Assembly (NCBI GenBank): GCA_964352735.1
Contig: CAYGTC010000012.1
Location: 18,933 to 82,932, forward strand
Reading direction: 5' to 3'
From: NORP309 sp964352735
Lineage (GTDB): Bacteria; Pseudomonadota; Gammaproteobacteria; Xanthomonadales; Marinicellaceae
DNA: 64,000 nucleotides
Under the pieces are notes generated by a model that was not told where the DNA came from, made no database searches, and saw only the letters and a list, made by a program, of their open reading frames with translations. Positions 8,601-16,017 of this stretch are shown piece by piece; within the stretch, counting starts at the first letter, position 1; each line of letters starts with the position of its first letter. A program made the translations under genes and the position numbers.

Positions 8601-9243
8601 CCAACACACGATTACTGCCAGCGTATCTGACAGTGATAATCAGACAGGTTCGTCGTCGGTCAATATTTCGGTCTCATCAATGGGAGGTTGTACAACAGGT
8701 TTGATATTAAATGAAGATTTTGAATCTGGGTTAAATGCTTGGTCAACCACAGGAATGTGGCATTTAGTCAGTAATTCCACATGTGGAGTACCAGGTTTCT
8801 CATCAGCGGTATCATCCGTTTATTTTGGCCAAGATATAGATTGTGATTATGATACTGGGTCACAAGAAATGGGGGCATTAATTTCACCTATCATTGATAA
8901 CATTGTAGGCACTTCCGTATTAAGTTTTTCAGAATTTAGAGCAGTTGAATTTGAACCTTCTGCAACAGTTGATCAAACTGAGGTCGCAGCACGAATTGTA
9001 GGCACAACAGATTGGATGGTCTTAGATAATAGAAACTCTCAACAGGAATCTACAGCCAGCTGGGAAGGTTTTTCAAATATTTCATTATCAGCATATGCTG
9101 GTCAATCCATTCAAATCAGGTTCTTATTTGACAGCGATGATGAGCAATTCAATGACTTTACAGGTTGGATGATAGATGATGTACAAGTAACTGGCTGCCT
9201 GACAGAAAATGATATAATTTTCACCAATAGTTTCGAAAATTAA
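5656..9243 (+). CDS. Large secreted protein, RIFT-barrel/rhamnogalacturonan exolyase-like
   Basis: A 1195-residue exported protein. Signal peptide about residues 1-30 (LIFLIFILSQSAFA). The first domain pattern, with SIPLARSINL, IRDNNGTIIPAQF, ARWGG and PIRWLEV, resembles the N-terminal RIFT barrel of PcRGLX/YetA-type exo-rhamnogalacturonan lyases. A long central region (about 150-900) with many aromatic residues may be the beta-sandwich and alpha/alpha-toroid of that family. An Ig-like domain follows (about 922-1008), then a jelly-roll-like domain starting LNEDFESGLNAW (about 1017-1180), and the tail NDIIFTNSFEN. The gene faces the ECF operon and shares its promoter motif, so it is the likely effector of that sigma factor. 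The family call is from remembered patterns; I could not place catalytic residues. Confidence 0.5.
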   Translation: MNYLTKRPSIGITLGELIFLIFILSQSAFAQECSFGGTTIACLQINNDQNIERTDEVAFSSIPLARSINLLNIDNLQIRDNNGTIIPAQFNVIARWGGTVDNVTLPIRWLEVLTQDTHANNSIQNYSLHNLTSTPAPIVNPLTVNENNGIYTVNTGAAIFTINSQNNALLDRVMIGGNPIYQHTPGAGPALTINSGQLTLDTSTVGQVVIDPQTFEVIENGPLKTSFAVQAHFIDTQNQLTLCDDFTPNIPAYESMGYTVIMSMTRGTGHLDMQVNFRNECIDAMFQPFTTGVNTFDLMEWNFPLNFTATNRFYSSSAAVASTNMNIRVAQMKGAGNPWQRRASVNLNGTVTENSEALANPMVAASSGQNTAMAQMPWMRFREPQALRANNNNISLQFIGEPLAVGGGKGLFNFARVSFLSGVNQAAQLETIRNTNQAALERGLTPRASLEDTNRSMVFPSLGNNNPSLLKSEYENFITQFHNETVGPGGQHELAKTYGSQLWPDTQGFSWPNVENVIGPTDNPRGINYWSTNRVELIEYFRTGNPLWVWDLSLPLTWQQIFSAYVNKGENVDNFKNGLNLTSPLCTGPNFLCEEGQWYRYGGGSDDYGYTWGNLGYVIRPNYALKRRFAIAGNTVVNRYNIPRAMQQLREETVSQVDLRRQVIQHFVQLANCAEFVPGVEGQACHNRLIEVVTELAEENMSTGLMCQADIQPANPSLCMPIGGDTSLNWCDCVTPQQFINNSLISPFLHRMLLNYGDLGGSLAFGLSMNSWHVYRSAIGIPEAQRPIDPTDPARPAIDSLSDWLNQPGWDQDVTPFIVQDVSVIDDDPFTTDPGTIIDENLVLDPNKPHTAVQFLLAHSINPSLNLCNVAANALNDQFMLDAWDDYQNLGGWLKGPAEIMQGMAFGIGVFDDCAAGIGNSPTVNITNPTDGSNIELGTPIQLQANANDTEDGDLSANVSWSSSIDGNLGTGNSISATLSEGQHTITASVSDSDNQTGSSSVNISVSSMGGCTTGLILNEDFESGLNAWSTTGMWHLVSNSTCGVPGFSSAVSSVYFGQDIDCDYDTGSQEMGALISPIIDNIVGTSVLSFSEFRAVEFEPSATVDQTEVAARIVGTTDWMVLDNRNSQQESTASWEGFSNISLSAYAGQSIQIRFLFDSDDEQFNDFTGWMIDDVQVTGCLTENDIIFTNSFEN

Positions 9244-9283
9244 ATGAATGATATGATTAACTCGACACCTGTATAGATAAGAT

Positions 9284-9422
9284 TTAGCCCAAATATTTCA
9301 TCATAGAATGGATTTTATGGGATAAATGGTAAATTATGTTGGATAATGATCCCTTGCAAGCCAGTCATTCATGACTTGCAAGGGATTTTATTCAAGATAT
9401 GTAACCATTTTTTTCATAAAAC
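9284..9422 (+). repeat. Intergenic repeat element (copy B)
   Basis: It begins TTAGCCCAAATATTTCATC and ends CCATTTTTTTCATAAAAC, matching both ends of copy A's left block, 41 nt after the stop of the lyase-like gene. The centre is a long hairpin, CCCTTGCAAG (9351-9360) with CTTGCAAGGG, which may also end transcription although no good T-run follows. No matching right-hand inverted repeat was found. Confidence 0.5.
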
Positions 9423-9668
9423 TCCGTATTACCTACCTGTGCTTGATATCTCAACAATTTAGATTATTCCACCCAAACATACTGATACTTCAGAGAAAAA
9501 ATATATATTTATAAAATTCTTGACTACACTTAAGATTTTTTCAATGTACATATATTAACAATATATTTTTAACCCTCAAAAAGCGCATACACTCTTAAAT
9601 ACAAAAGATTAGAGTTGTACAAACATTAACATAATTTTAACTTTTAGCGTGTCTTTTCATGCGTTTTG
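9423..9668. other. AT-rich intergenic stretch
   Basis: With copy B and the promoter at 9669 this makes up the 485-nt gap between two plus-strand secreted-protein genes. It is very AT-rich (ATATATATTTATAAAATT around 9500). A TTGACT at 9520-9525 has no convincing -10 at normal spacing. I see no small ORF with a ribosome-binding site. Confidence 0.5.
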
Positions 9669-9698
9669 TTGTGACTCTAACAGGATGCTTGTTATAAT
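9669..9698 (+). promoter_or_regulatory. Sigma-70-type promoter of the FG-GAP protein gene
   Basis: TTGTGA (9669-9674), an 18-nt spacer and a consensus TATAAT (9693-9698). Transcription would start near 9705, giving a short leader of about 24 nt to ATG 9729. Confidence 0.5.
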
Positions 9699-9728
9699 CT
9701 ATAATTCTCAAATTTTAGCTTAATATCT

Positions 9729-12368
9729 ATGAATAAATTTTTTTTAACACTGTTACTTTTTAGTACATATGCATTTTCTTTTGACTTTGAGGAGTCGACT
9801 TTAGATGCTGGTCTTTTATATCAGCATGGTTATGACTCAAGTGTCGCTATTGGAGACCCTCAATGGATCACCAGTGGGATTACGATTGGAGACGTCAATG
9901 GAGATGGCTGGGATGACATTTTTGTCGTAACTGGTGAAACGTTAAATGAAGAAGGCATTAACACCAACCCTAATAAACTTTTTATTGCCCAAAAGGATGG
10001 CACATATGTTGATATGGCCAGTAGTTTTGGCCTTGACAGTCAGGACATTCAATCATCGGGACCACTGATAGTTGATTTAAATGGCGATGGTCTACGTGAT
10101 TTGATTTTTGGTAGTGTAGGTAATGATCCTAAAATGACCATTTATATCAATAATAATAACCAATCATTTACTAAACAAGCAGAGAACAATTTGACCAATA
10201 TCCGTTCATACGGTATTTCTGCTGCTGATACAGACAAAGATGGCGACATGGATATATTCATCAGCCGTTGGATGCACGATGCAGGGAATGCTTATTGGGT
10301 GAATGATGGCAATGCACAATTTTCCGATATCACTCAAACATCTACAGATGCAGACACATTTATCAACGCTTTCACATCACTTTTTGCGGACGTCAATAAT
10401 AACAATTGGGTTGACATGCTAGTAACCAGTGATTTCGGATCAAGTCATTATCTTCTTAATGATCAAACAGGATCAATGGTACAACAAGACAGAGCTGTAA
10501 TGACAGATGAAAATGGCATGGGAGCATCAGTTGGTGATTATGACAATGACGGCGATCTTGATTGGTTTGCTTCTTCAATTTTCTTAGAAGGTGATCCTGA
10601 TTTCACTGGAAACCGTCTCTACAATAATGATGGGACTGGAAATTTTCAAGATGTCAGTATTCCTTCTTCTGATCTAAGAAGAGGTTACTGGGGTTGGGGC
10701 AGCTGTTTTGCAGATTTTAATAATGACATGTATTTAGATATCTTTCATGTGAATGGCTTTGACACTTCTATCAATGGTCGCAGCTTTATCCCTGCAGGTT
10801 TTGAAGACCCATTCGTTGATGATCCATCAAGACTATACATAAATGACCAGAATGGTTCTTTTACAGAGCAAAGTGAGTTATTAGGCATTATTGATAGAGA
10901 ACAAGGCAGAGCTGTGTTATGCCATGACTATGATCGTGATGGCGATGTTGATATATTGATTGCTAACAATCAAGGCACTTCTAGGTTATATAAGAACAAT
11001 TTAGATAATAACAATAATTATTTGACCATCAAGCTTCGTCAAGACAATAAGAACATTGATGGCGTTGGGGCTAAAATTCATGTCACTGCCAATGGCACTA
11101 CTCAATTACGTCAAGTTTTAGCTGGCGGCAGTTTTGCTTCATCTGTTGGTACAGAGCAATATTTTGGTATGGGCGAAAATACCACTATAGAAACCATTAC
11201 CGTAACTTGGCCAGATGATACAACCAAAACGCTGACTAACGTTTCTGCTAATCAATATTTGATCATAAATAAAGGTTTATCAATCAGCGGATATGTTAAA
11301 AATGCTGCCGATCAACAAGCGGTATTCGCTCTACCTGTTGAGTTATATTCAAGCAAAGGCGAACTCATTTCACAAGCTTTAACAAACGATCAAGGTCAAT
11401 ATACCTTTAGTAATCTTACAGAAGGCGATTATTTGTTGGTTACCAACAGTGAAGATTTTGTTAACCAAGCCTATCCAAATAACAGTTGTGGCTTAAATCA
11501 ATGTGTTCCCAGCACCTCACAAACCATTTCAATTTCTGCTGACCAATCACTTGATGATATTTTATTAATATCATCTAATGATTATTACCCAAACCTTAAT
11601 GGTTTATGGTTTAATGCTGATCAATCTGGACATGGTTTACAAATCGAAGTCGTTTCAATACAAGATAAGCCAACTTTATTTGCCTCTTGGTATGCCCATT
11701 TAAATGGACAAACCATTTGGTTAACTGGCACTGGCGAACTAAATAAAGGCATTGCTCAATTAGATATGTCTATTACAAATGGCGCTTCATTTCCACCGAA
11801 TTTTAACAGCGATGATGTTGTTACCACTCCTTGGGGAACAATCAGTTTTAATTTTTCAGATTTTAATTCTGCTGTGATAAATTGGGATACTGATGATGTA
11901 AGATTTGAAGATGGCCAGCTCTCCATACAAAGATTAACCAGATTATCTGATACTGTTACCAATAATGAAAATATCGATGCCTGCCTCAGTGGCACTTTCT
12001 TTAATACCGATCAAAATGGTCATGGCATCATGTTAGAAGTGTTAGGACAACCAGCTGCTTCTGTCGTTGTTACTTGGTTTACTTATAATACCCAAGGTGA
12101 ACAGTTGTGGTTATTGGCCAATGGTGCAATTGATGGCAACTCTGCGACTTTAAACACAGTTTACACACAAAACACATCATTCCCACCAAACTTTGATGCA
12201 GATGCAGTCATGACTATTGATTGGGGTTCTATTCAAATCAATAAAATTTCTAACGATAAATTGATGTTAAATTGGACGCCAAATGAGCAACACCAAGAGT
12301 TTGGTGACAATTCTCTTGAAATGACCAGATTAACCAGAATTAAAGGTAATGACATCACTTGTAATTGA
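9729..12368 (+). CDS. Secreted FG-GAP/VCBS-repeat protein with UnbV/ASPIC domain
   Basis: The signal peptide (MNKFFLTLLLFSTYAFS) is followed by FG-GAP/VCBS beta-propeller blades, visible as repeated calcium-binding D-x-N/D-x-D-G-x-x-D motifs (GDVNGDGWDDIFV, DTDKDGDMDIFI, DYDNDGDLDWF, DYDRDGDVDILI). A UnbV/ASPIC domain lies at about 440-515 (GVGAKIHV ... VTWPDD), then a carboxypeptidase-regulatory-like beta-sandwich (about 518-620). Two copies of a roughly 120-residue module follow (from about 625 and 755), opening GLWFNADQSGHGL and GTFFNTDQNGHGI. The same module occurs twice in the M14 peptidase at 60157-62751. It is probably an extracellular binding or adhesion protein; the ligand is unknown. 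Confidence 0.75.
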   Translation: MNKFFLTLLLFSTYAFSFDFEESTLDAGLLYQHGYDSSVAIGDPQWITSGITIGDVNGDGWDDIFVVTGETLNEEGINTNPNKLFIAQKDGTYVDMASSFGLDSQDIQSSGPLIVDLNGDGLRDLIFGSVGNDPKMTIYINNNNQSFTKQAENNLTNIRSYGISAADTDKDGDMDIFISRWMHDAGNAYWVNDGNAQFSDITQTSTDADTFINAFTSLFADVNNNNWVDMLVTSDFGSSHYLLNDQTGSMVQQDRAVMTDENGMGASVGDYDNDGDLDWFASSIFLEGDPDFTGNRLYNNDGTGNFQDVSIPSSDLRRGYWGWGSCFADFNNDMYLDIFHVNGFDTSINGRSFIPAGFEDPFVDDPSRLYINDQNGSFTEQSELLGIIDREQGRAVLCHDYDRDGDVDILIANNQGTSRLYKNNLDNNNNYLTIKLRQDNKNIDGVGAKIHVTANGTTQLRQVLAGGSFASSVGTEQYFGMGENTTIETITVTWPDDTTKTLTNVSANQYLIINKGLSISGYVKNAADQQAVFALPVELYSSKGELISQALTNDQGQYTFSNLTEGDYLLVTNSEDFVNQAYPNNSCGLNQCVPSTSQTISISADQSLDDILLISSNDYYPNLNGLWFNADQSGHGLQIEVVSIQDKPTLFASWYAHLNGQTIWLTGTGELNKGIAQLDMSITNGASFPPNFNSDDVVTTPWGTISFNFSDFNSAVINWDTDDVRFEDGQLSIQRLTRLSDTVTNNENIDACLSGTFFNTDQNGHGIMLEVLGQPAASVVVTWFTYNTQGEQLWLLANGAIDGNSATLNTVYTQNTSFPPNFDADAVMTIDWGSIQINKISNDKLMLNWTPNEQHQEFGDNSLEMTRLTRIKGNDITCN

Positions 12369-12387
12369 TCACAAGTGTAAATAAATG

Positions 12388-12415
12388 GGTTACTGTCATT
12401 AATTTGGCAGTAACC
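12388..12415 (+). terminator. Hairpin after the FG-GAP gene
   Basis: GGTTACTG (12388-12395) pairs with CAGTAACC (12408-12415), extendable by G-U pairs, 20 nt after the stop. No T-run follows, so it may be a 3'-end stabiliser or a weak terminator. A smaller inverted repeat, CACTTGT/ACAAGTG, spans the stop codon itself (12356-12377). Confidence 0.4.
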
Positions 12416-12476
12416 ACCTCCCAAACTATTCACTCGAAACCCACGCATTTCACTTTTTCTATATAACAAGTGTTTA

Positions 12477-12707
12477 TTAGATCATTAAAATATTTAAGAT
12501 TTTACTCGCAAAGTAATTTCTAAAATTAGATTGATCATGGGCATAAGTCAGGACATTGTATAAGTGAAACTTGACAGGTTCATTCTCTATTTTATTATCT
12601 ACAGTATTTTCAAAATGAGTTGATCCATTCTTATAGAATCGTGTATCGTCAATATATGTCAGAGATTGGTTTTTTAATGGCTTAACTACATAGGTTAAGG
12701 TTGTGGA
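12477..12707 (-). pseudogene. Possible ORF remnant without a start codon
   Basis: A stop-free frame of 76 codons occupies most of the 355-nt gap between two genes. The translation has a protein-like composition (for example TYIDDTRFYKNGSTHFEN and VKFHLYNVLTYAHDQSNF), with few rare residues. There is no ATG, GTG or TTG near its beginning and a TGA closes it upstream at 12708-12710. It may be the C-terminal relic of a lost gene. I do not recognise a family. Confidence 0.3.
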
Positions 12708-12723
12708 TCAAGATAAATCAAAA

Positions 12724-14514
12724 TCAACTTGCTTGAAAGACTACGGTTCTATTTCTTCCAGAGTTTTTAGCCAGGTATAAAGCTTCATCTGCATCGGTTA
12801 GCATTTTCGTATAGCTGTAGCCTGATAATTTACTAGAAGTGACACCAAAACTCGCACTGATGGTAAAATCATGACCAGTTTCCTTGGTGTCTATAGTGCT
12901 AATACTCTCTCGGCACTTTTCACAATATTCTTCAATTTTATCAATATTTGCATTGCAATAAACTATTGCAAATTCTTCACCACCCAAACGGCCCAATTCA
13001 ATGTTTTCATTACCTAAGTTCTGGCAGGCTTTAATCACATTCTTTATCACCCAATCACCTGTAATGTGACCGTATTGATCATTGATACTTTTAAACAAAT
13101 CTAAGTCAAAAATTGCCAAACATACTTCTTGGCTATTTTGGTATGCGTTAGGTAACAGCTCATCAATGTGATCTCTTAAACCTTTTCGATTATAAATTAA
13201 AGTCATATGATCACGTTGTGAAAGCCCTTTGTATAACTGTTGTATTTTCTTGTGCTTGATACCCCACAAGACAAAAAATGCCACCAATGCGAGCAACGAA
13301 AGGATGATCAACTGTTGTACCAAAGCCGCTTTTTCGGCCAATTCATTTTCTAGAGAAAGCACCACATTCTTTTGATTCAAAATATTGATTTGATGGCTTT
13401 TGGCTAAGTTCTCATGTTGTATGGTCAAATATGCCATGGTTTTTGCTTGTTGGTCATTGTACTGTATTCTTTCCGACTCATTTTTACGGATCAACATTGC
13501 AATCGCTTGTTCAGGCTCATCTATACTCCGGAAATAATCAACCAAGACCTGTAATGCAACGATTTCTTGTTTTGTATTGCCAATGTCTTTACTGCCCACT
13601 AAAGATAAGTTAGCGTATTGATAGGCTTTTTCCAGGTCTCCAAGCGACCAATATACTTTTGCAAAAACACTGTCCTTTATACTGATTAGGTTTTGGTATT
13701 TGAGCTTTTCAATGTGTTGTTCAGCTGCTTTTAATTCATCAAGAATACCATTTTTATCTGCATTTGAAGTAGCATTTTGTAATTGTAAATCCAACCATTC
13801 AAGTCTCAGAAAATTACTGAGTATGTATTCATTACTGTTTTCACAAATGTTGATACTTTCCCATATTTTTTCTTTTATGCTTTCAGGTTTTTCCGTCTTC
13901 ATAAGTATGCGGTATTTTGCCACTAAACCATTGCAGTAATACGCTTCAGATGGTTCATTATTTAATAATAAATCGGCAAACTTTAAACTCAACTCATGCT
14001 GTTCTACCAAGCGGTATACCAGAGAAGCTTTTGAATACACACGGTTTTTTAGTTCATTATCATCAATTTCGTTAATTTGCGAAATGGGGTAATCCAAATT
14101 ACTGATGGCGGGTCCATAATCATAAGAAATCACTTGTAAATTTGATAACAGTAACTTACTTCTGATTTTATTCATTGAATCTTCGCAGCTTTCAAATATG
14201 TCATTCAGCATGTTTTTTGCAATATCATATTGCCCTTTATAACCATGATCATAAGCAATAAGATATTGGTGATAACAGTTTTGATACGGTGTAAAAGTGT
14301 GGGTATTTTGTAACGTCGCCAACTGATCTAAATTGTTATTAAATAATTCAACATCTGCAATGCGAACATGATCACTTTCTTGGAGTAATTCAGAAATTAT
14401 GTCATTTGAAGCTGAATATTCATTGACAACAGCCATAACATTGGCACAAAAAAGAAAAAGCACAAGAGGTAAACAGTTATGTCTTATTGATGTCATTGGT
14501 AAAGTGATTTGCAT
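12724..14514 (-). CDS. TPR-containing membrane diguanylate cyclase (GGDEF)
   Basis: It would make cyclic di-GMP from two GTP. Signal peptide (LVLFLFCANVMA), a long periplasmic TPR-like helical region (about 40-360), a coiled coil (about 365-395), one membrane span (LIILSLLALVAFFVLWGI, about 400-418) and a C-terminal GGDEF domain: DHMTLIYNRKGL, FDLDLFKSINDQYGH, RLGGEEF (about residue 511) and the ADEALYLAKNSGRN tail. The active-site GGEEF is intact. No RxxD inhibitory site precedes it, so product inhibition at that site is not expected. The architecture fits a sensor of periplasmic protein or peptide ligands; the ligand is unknown. Confidence 0.85.
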   Translation of the reverse strand: MQITLPMTSIRHNCLPLVLFLFCANVMAVVNEYSASNDIISELLQESDHVRIADVELFNNNLDQLATLQNTHTFTPYQNCYHQYLIAYDHGYKGQYDIAKNMLNDIFESCEDSMNKIRSKLLLSNLQVISYDYGPAISNLDYPISQINEIDDNELKNRVYSKASLVYRLVEQHELSLKFADLLLNNEPSEAYYCNGLVAKYRILMKTEKPESIKEKIWESINICENSNEYILSNFLRLEWLDLQLQNATSNADKNGILDELKAAEQHIEKLKYQNLISIKDSVFAKVYWSLGDLEKAYQYANLSLVGSKDIGNTKQEIVALQVLVDYFRSIDEPEQAIAMLIRKNESERIQYNDQQAKTMAYLTIQHENLAKSHQINILNQKNVVLSLENELAEKAALVQQLIILSLLALVAFFVLWGIKHKKIQQLYKGLSQRDHMTLIYNRKGLRDHIDELLPNAYQNSQEVCLAIFDLDLFKSINDQYGHITGDWVIKNVIKACQNLGNENIELGRLGGEEFAIVYCNANIDKIEEYCEKCRESISTIDTKETGHDFTISASFGVTSSKLSGYSYTKMLTDADEALYLAKNSGRNRTVVFQAS

Positions 14515-14557
14515 GATTTGTTTTTCAATTATTTGTTATTTATTATCAAACACTTTC

Positions 14558-14563
14558 ATTATA
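14558..14563 (-). promoter_or_regulatory. -10 box of the TPR-GGDEF gene
   Basis: The minus strand reads TATAAT about 44 nt upstream of the start codon. The -35 region (TACGTT at a 17-nt spacer) is weak and overlaps the preceding terminator hairpin. Confidence 0.4.
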
Positions 14564-14580
14564 TAGTGCCTTAAAAAACC

Positions 14581-14622
14581 AAAACGTAATCTTAAAGAAT
14601 CAAATCTTAAAGATTACGTTTT
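14581..14622 (-). terminator. Terminator of the 59-aa precursor-like gene
   Basis: Perfect 13-bp inverted repeat: AAAACGTAATCTT (14581-14593) and AAGATTACGTTTT (14610-14622). On the minus strand the stem is followed by GGTTTTTT, so it ends transcription of the small ORF at 14744 before the GGDEF gene. Its presence supports that ORF as a real transcription unit. Confidence 0.65.
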
Positions 14623-14743
14623 ATATATGCTGATGACATCCAGATGTCTTGTTACAATGCTCAGTATCGTTGTGAACTTTAATTATACTAAACATGTGAT
14701 AATTCAATTATACTTTAAGGCATCGGCTCCTCAGGGAAAAGTT

Positions 14744-14923
14744 TTATTCTTTATCTTCATCAGGTGTTTGTTGATGACAAATAAACTCCATCTGTTGTTT
14801 TTCAATAGCTGACAAAACATCATCGCCTATTGACAATTCTTTTTGCATTTCCTGAAATGACGAGAATTGTTTTATTGATGATTGTTGTCCTATTGATTCT
14901 AATGTCTTAATAAGTGATTTCAT
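14744..14923 (-). CDS. Candidate split-borosin precursor peptide (59 aa)
   Basis: ATG at 14923 with AGAGGAA seven to eight bases upstream. The peptide starts MKSLIKTLESIGQQSSIK, has a helical middle with IGDDVLSAIEKQQ, and ends EFICHQQTPDEDKE. The helical part resembles what I recall of the borosin-binding (LigA-like) leader of Shewanella SonA: LGQDAQLM aligns with IGQQSSIK, and GLTDEQINAVM with SIGDDVLSAIE. The tail of hydrophobic-Cys then Pro then acidic residues resembles other split-borosin cores I remember. It lies 362 nt downstream of the borosin-type methyltransferase on the same strand and has its own terminator. The core and methylated positions cannot be read from sequence. An alternative is an unrelated small helical protein. 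Confidence 0.6.
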   Translation of the reverse strand: MKSLIKTLESIGQQSSIKQFSSFQEMQKELSIGDDVLSAIEKQQMEFICHQQTPDEDKE

Positions 14924-15003
14924 ACTGTTCCTCTTGTAATTAAAAAATCGTTAATTCCTACTCTACGAGTCCTTATCATATTATCATATGCATTATTAAT
15001 TAT

Positions 15004-15081
15004 CTAGCCCGAATATTTTAGCAAGGAATGGTTTTCATCAAATATCACCCTGTCCTGATAAAATAACCATTATTAAACAAC
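15004..15081 (+). repeat. Degenerate intergenic repeat (copy C)
   Basis: CTAGCCCGAATATTT followed by GGAATGG, and later AATAACCATTATTAAAC, resembles the two ends of copies A and B with the central hairpin lost. It lies between the precursor-like ORF and the methyltransferase. Confidence 0.3.
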
Positions 15082-15229
15082 TTACCATTGGCAGATAAAA
15101 TATTGATTTAAATAGCAAATACTTACATGTGTTCAGACACATAATGAAACTGAAATATTTGTTGAAGTGATCTGTTACAAATTGTAAACATAATATTTTG
15201 TGTTGGCGCCCAATAAGCAGCTGTTCCAA

Positions 15230-15258
15230 AATCACATTTTTAATTTTACAATGTGATT
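15230..15258 (-). terminator. Hairpin after the methyltransferase gene
   Basis: Nine-bp perfect inverted repeat, AATCACATT (15230-15238) and AATGTGATT (15250-15258), 28 nt past the stop. Only four T follow on the minus strand, so termination may be partial and could let some transcripts reach the small ORF. The rest of 14924-15285 holds copy C and no other convincing ORF. Confidence 0.4.
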
Positions 15259-15285
15259 AAACGGCTTGTTTTTTAGGGTTTTGGA

Positions 15286-16017
15286 CTAAAGTATTGGCGG
15301 AATAACGACTGTTGTTTTGCCTGTCATTTTTACTGTCGCCAAATCTCTTAATTTAATGTAATCGATTCGTGTTTCATCCACAGGCAATATTGCGCACTCA
15401 TAAACAATAACCACGTGATCAGCTTCATAAGTTCTCAACAATATATCAATCACTGTTTGTTTTTCTTCCTTGCTGCTGGAAAATTTAGTCACACTGGTGT
15501 CACCACTCAATGAGAATTGCCATAATACTAAATAACTACCGGTATCAAAAATTTTGTTTTTTATCAAAAATTGAGTGGCTTCAAAATGAGCACAGCCATG
15601 AGTTCCTGGATCTATACCGATATCCGCATACAAACAATCTTCAGCAGATATACCTGGCTCCATATGTGCCATATAACCCTCTTTTCTGGCTTGTTTTATG
15701 GATTCATGAGGAGCCCAAGCAAAAACCCCTGGATGGCCATAAAAAGCCCCACAAACTTGTTGACCTGCCCTCACCTTATCCATTATCAACGACACCCATT
15801 TTTTATAGGTTTCTGATCGAGGAATGCCCTCTTGGTAATATGGCTGCAAACTGTGAACATTATCATTCATGGTTTGAACCCACTGTTCAACCAAATTATG
15901 AGATGCACCAACAAATACCACATCGGCATTTTCAATATAACTTCGGGATAAAGGAGTGATGTGAGAACCCAGAGTCATGCCCAAGCCCACATTGACGAGA
16001 CTGCCTTTTTTATTCAA
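15286..16017 (-). CDS. Borosin-type peptide backbone N-methyltransferase (split type)
   Basis: A tetrapyrrole-methylase-fold SAM enzyme of the borosin branch, which alpha-N-methylates the peptide backbone of a RiPP precursor. Seen: N-terminal GSLVNVGLGM; Y61, R67 and Y71 in YQEGIPRSETY, matching by spacing the catalytic Tyr66/Arg72/Tyr76 of OphMA; YGHPGVF (93-99); and PGISAEDCLYADIGIDPG. It ends at VVIPPIL with no C-terminal leader or core extension, so it is the split type. Start TTG 16017 overlaps the GNAT stop as TTGA, has AGAGGA six bases upstream and is the only start that keeps the essential GSL strand. No cobalamin or siroheme genes are nearby, which argues against a corrin methylase. 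Confidence 0.85.
   Translation of the reverse strand: MNKKGSLVNVGLGMTLGSHITPLSRSYIENADVVFVGASHNLVEQWVQTMNDNVHSLQPYYQEGIPRSETYKKWVSLIMDKVRAGQQVCGAFYGHPGVFAWAPHESIKQARKEGYMAHMEPGISAEDCLYADIGIDPGTHGCAHFEATQFLIKNKIFDTGSYLVLWQFSLSGDTSVTKFSSSKEEKQTVIDILLRTYEADHVVIVYECAILPVDETRIDYIKLRDLATVKMTGKTTVVIPPIL

Noticed and set aside
9520..9548. TTGACT as a promoter for the FG-GAP gene
   Set aside because: No acceptable -10 at 16-18 nt; the TTGTGA/TATAAT pair at 9669-9698 is better and nearer.
14627..14812. 61-codon plus-strand frame opposite the precursor-like ORF
   Set aside because: No ribosome-binding site, low-complexity hydrophobic translation, antisense to a better-supported ORF.
15038..15235. 65-codon minus-strand frame between the methyltransferase and the precursor-like ORF
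   Set aside because: GTG start without a ribosome-binding site, overlaps the hairpin and the repeat copy, and the translation is an unlikely mix of hydrophobic and Cys residues. It does not look like a borosin leader.
15286..16017. Assignment as a cobalamin or siroheme methylase
   Set aside because: The fold is shared, but YGHPGVF with PGISAEDCLYADIGIDPG and the Tyr/Arg/Tyr set are borosin features, and no tetrapyrrole genes are near.
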